13,925 nt of DNA from Propionibacteriaceae bacterium (lineage in GTDB: Bacteria > Actinomycetota > Actinomycetes > Propionibacteriales > Propionibacteriaceae). The stretch's first letter is position 1, and each line of letters starts with the position of its first letter. Location of the stretch: NCBI GenBank assembly GCA_030450535.1, contig JAKDIK010000030.1, positions 1 to 13,925 on the forward strand. The letters run 5' to 3'. This document shows positions 13,791-13,925 of this stretch, one piece after another. The position numbers were made by a program, and so were the translations under genes. Below the pieces are notes generated by a model, which ran no database searches, had not been told where the DNA came from, and saw only the letters and a list, made by a program, of their open reading frames with translations.

Positions 13791-13817
13791 AACCTTCTGG
13801 TGGTCCGCGCTATTCCC
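13791..13817 (-). promoter_or_regulatory. Sigma-R-type promoter of the LLM oxidoreductase (GGGAAT-N18-GTT)
   Basis: On the minus strand GGGAAT (13817-13812), 18 bases, then GTT (13793-13791) fit the Streptomyces sigma-R consensus exactly. The start codon begins eight bases after the GTT, so the transcript would begin at or next to the ATG. This is the stronger of the two such sites in the window; the other precedes rbpA. Confidence 0.55.
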
Positions 13818-13837
13818 CGCGGCACGCCAATCCCGCC

Positions 13838-13925
13838 GTGCGGCTCGTGAGGTTCCCGCCGGAGGTGGGCGACATCGTCCGCATCGTCGGCGGGCCGCCG
13901 CGCGGTTTGGGTTCGGTGCGGGTCG
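13838..13925 (+). CDS. Possible 5' end of an unidentified gene (partial)
   Basis: From the GTG at 13838 the frame stays open to the window edge and encodes a Val/Gly/Pro-rich start: VRLVRFPPEV, then GDIVRIVGGPPRGLGSVRV. The latter part resembles the beta pattern of a KOW-like motif (GDxVxIxxGPFxG). With only 29 codons visible and no SD, this may equally be non-coding. It would diverge from the LLM oxidoreductase. I do not assign a function. Confidence 0.25.
   Translation, partial: MRLVRFPPEVGDIVRIVGGPPRGLGSVRV

Overview
The window is high-GC, gene-dense DNA from a member of the Actinomycetota. The main evidence is rbpA, an RNA polymerase-binding protein restricted to that phylum. It sits beside an apolipoprotein N-acyltransferase / polyprenol-phosphate mannose synthase / fxsA cluster, an arrangement also found around Rv2050-Rv2053c in Mycobacterium tuberculosis. 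Frequent GTG starts, 4-base ATGA/GTGA gene overlaps and several apparently leaderless promoters fit the same assignment. A finer placement (for example Propionibacteriales) is only a guess. No rRNA, tRNA, CRISPR array, transposase or phage gene was seen. This looks like a chromosomal core region.

Layout. (1) Bases 2-1282 hold a 5'-truncated UMF1-type MFS transporter (+), followed by rbpA (+, 1380-1712) behind a promoter that resembles the sigma-R/sigma-H stress class. (2) Bases 1743-4830 are a minus-strand operon, lnt then ppm then fxsA (transcription order), for envelope lipoprotein acylation and mannosyl-lipid donor synthesis. (3) Divergent from it are an M20 metallopeptidase (+, 4950-6341), an Lrp/AsnC regulator (-, 6345-6791) and a stand-alone FEN/PolI-type 5' nuclease (+, 6833-7735). 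(4) Bases 7770-11444 form a minus-strand operon, thpR then metY then metX then metW. Every junction is a 4-base stop/start overlap. It joins an RNA 2',3'-cyclic phosphodiesterase-type protein to direct-sulfhydrylation methionine biosynthesis. (5) Bases 11445-11742 are non-coding and divergent, with a 22-bp tandem duplication and REP-like inverted repeats. (6) yqeY (+), a DUF1304 membrane protein (+) and an LLM flavin-dependent oxidoreductase (-) follow. The last has a GGGAAT-N18-GTT promoter directly abutting its ATG. A partial open frame runs off the right edge.

Functional links. metX activates homoserine, metY inserts sulfide, and metW is the usual partner of metX-type enzymes. lnt and ppm are fused in M. 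tuberculosis but separate here, with fxsA coupled behind. rbpA is a known sigma-R target in Streptomyces. The matching promoter on the LLM oxidoreductase hints at a shared thiol/oxidative-stress input. The most unusual items are the thpR-met operon with its duplicated upstream motif and the two sigma-R-like promoters. I see no clear multi-gene defence system or other wholly unknown system.
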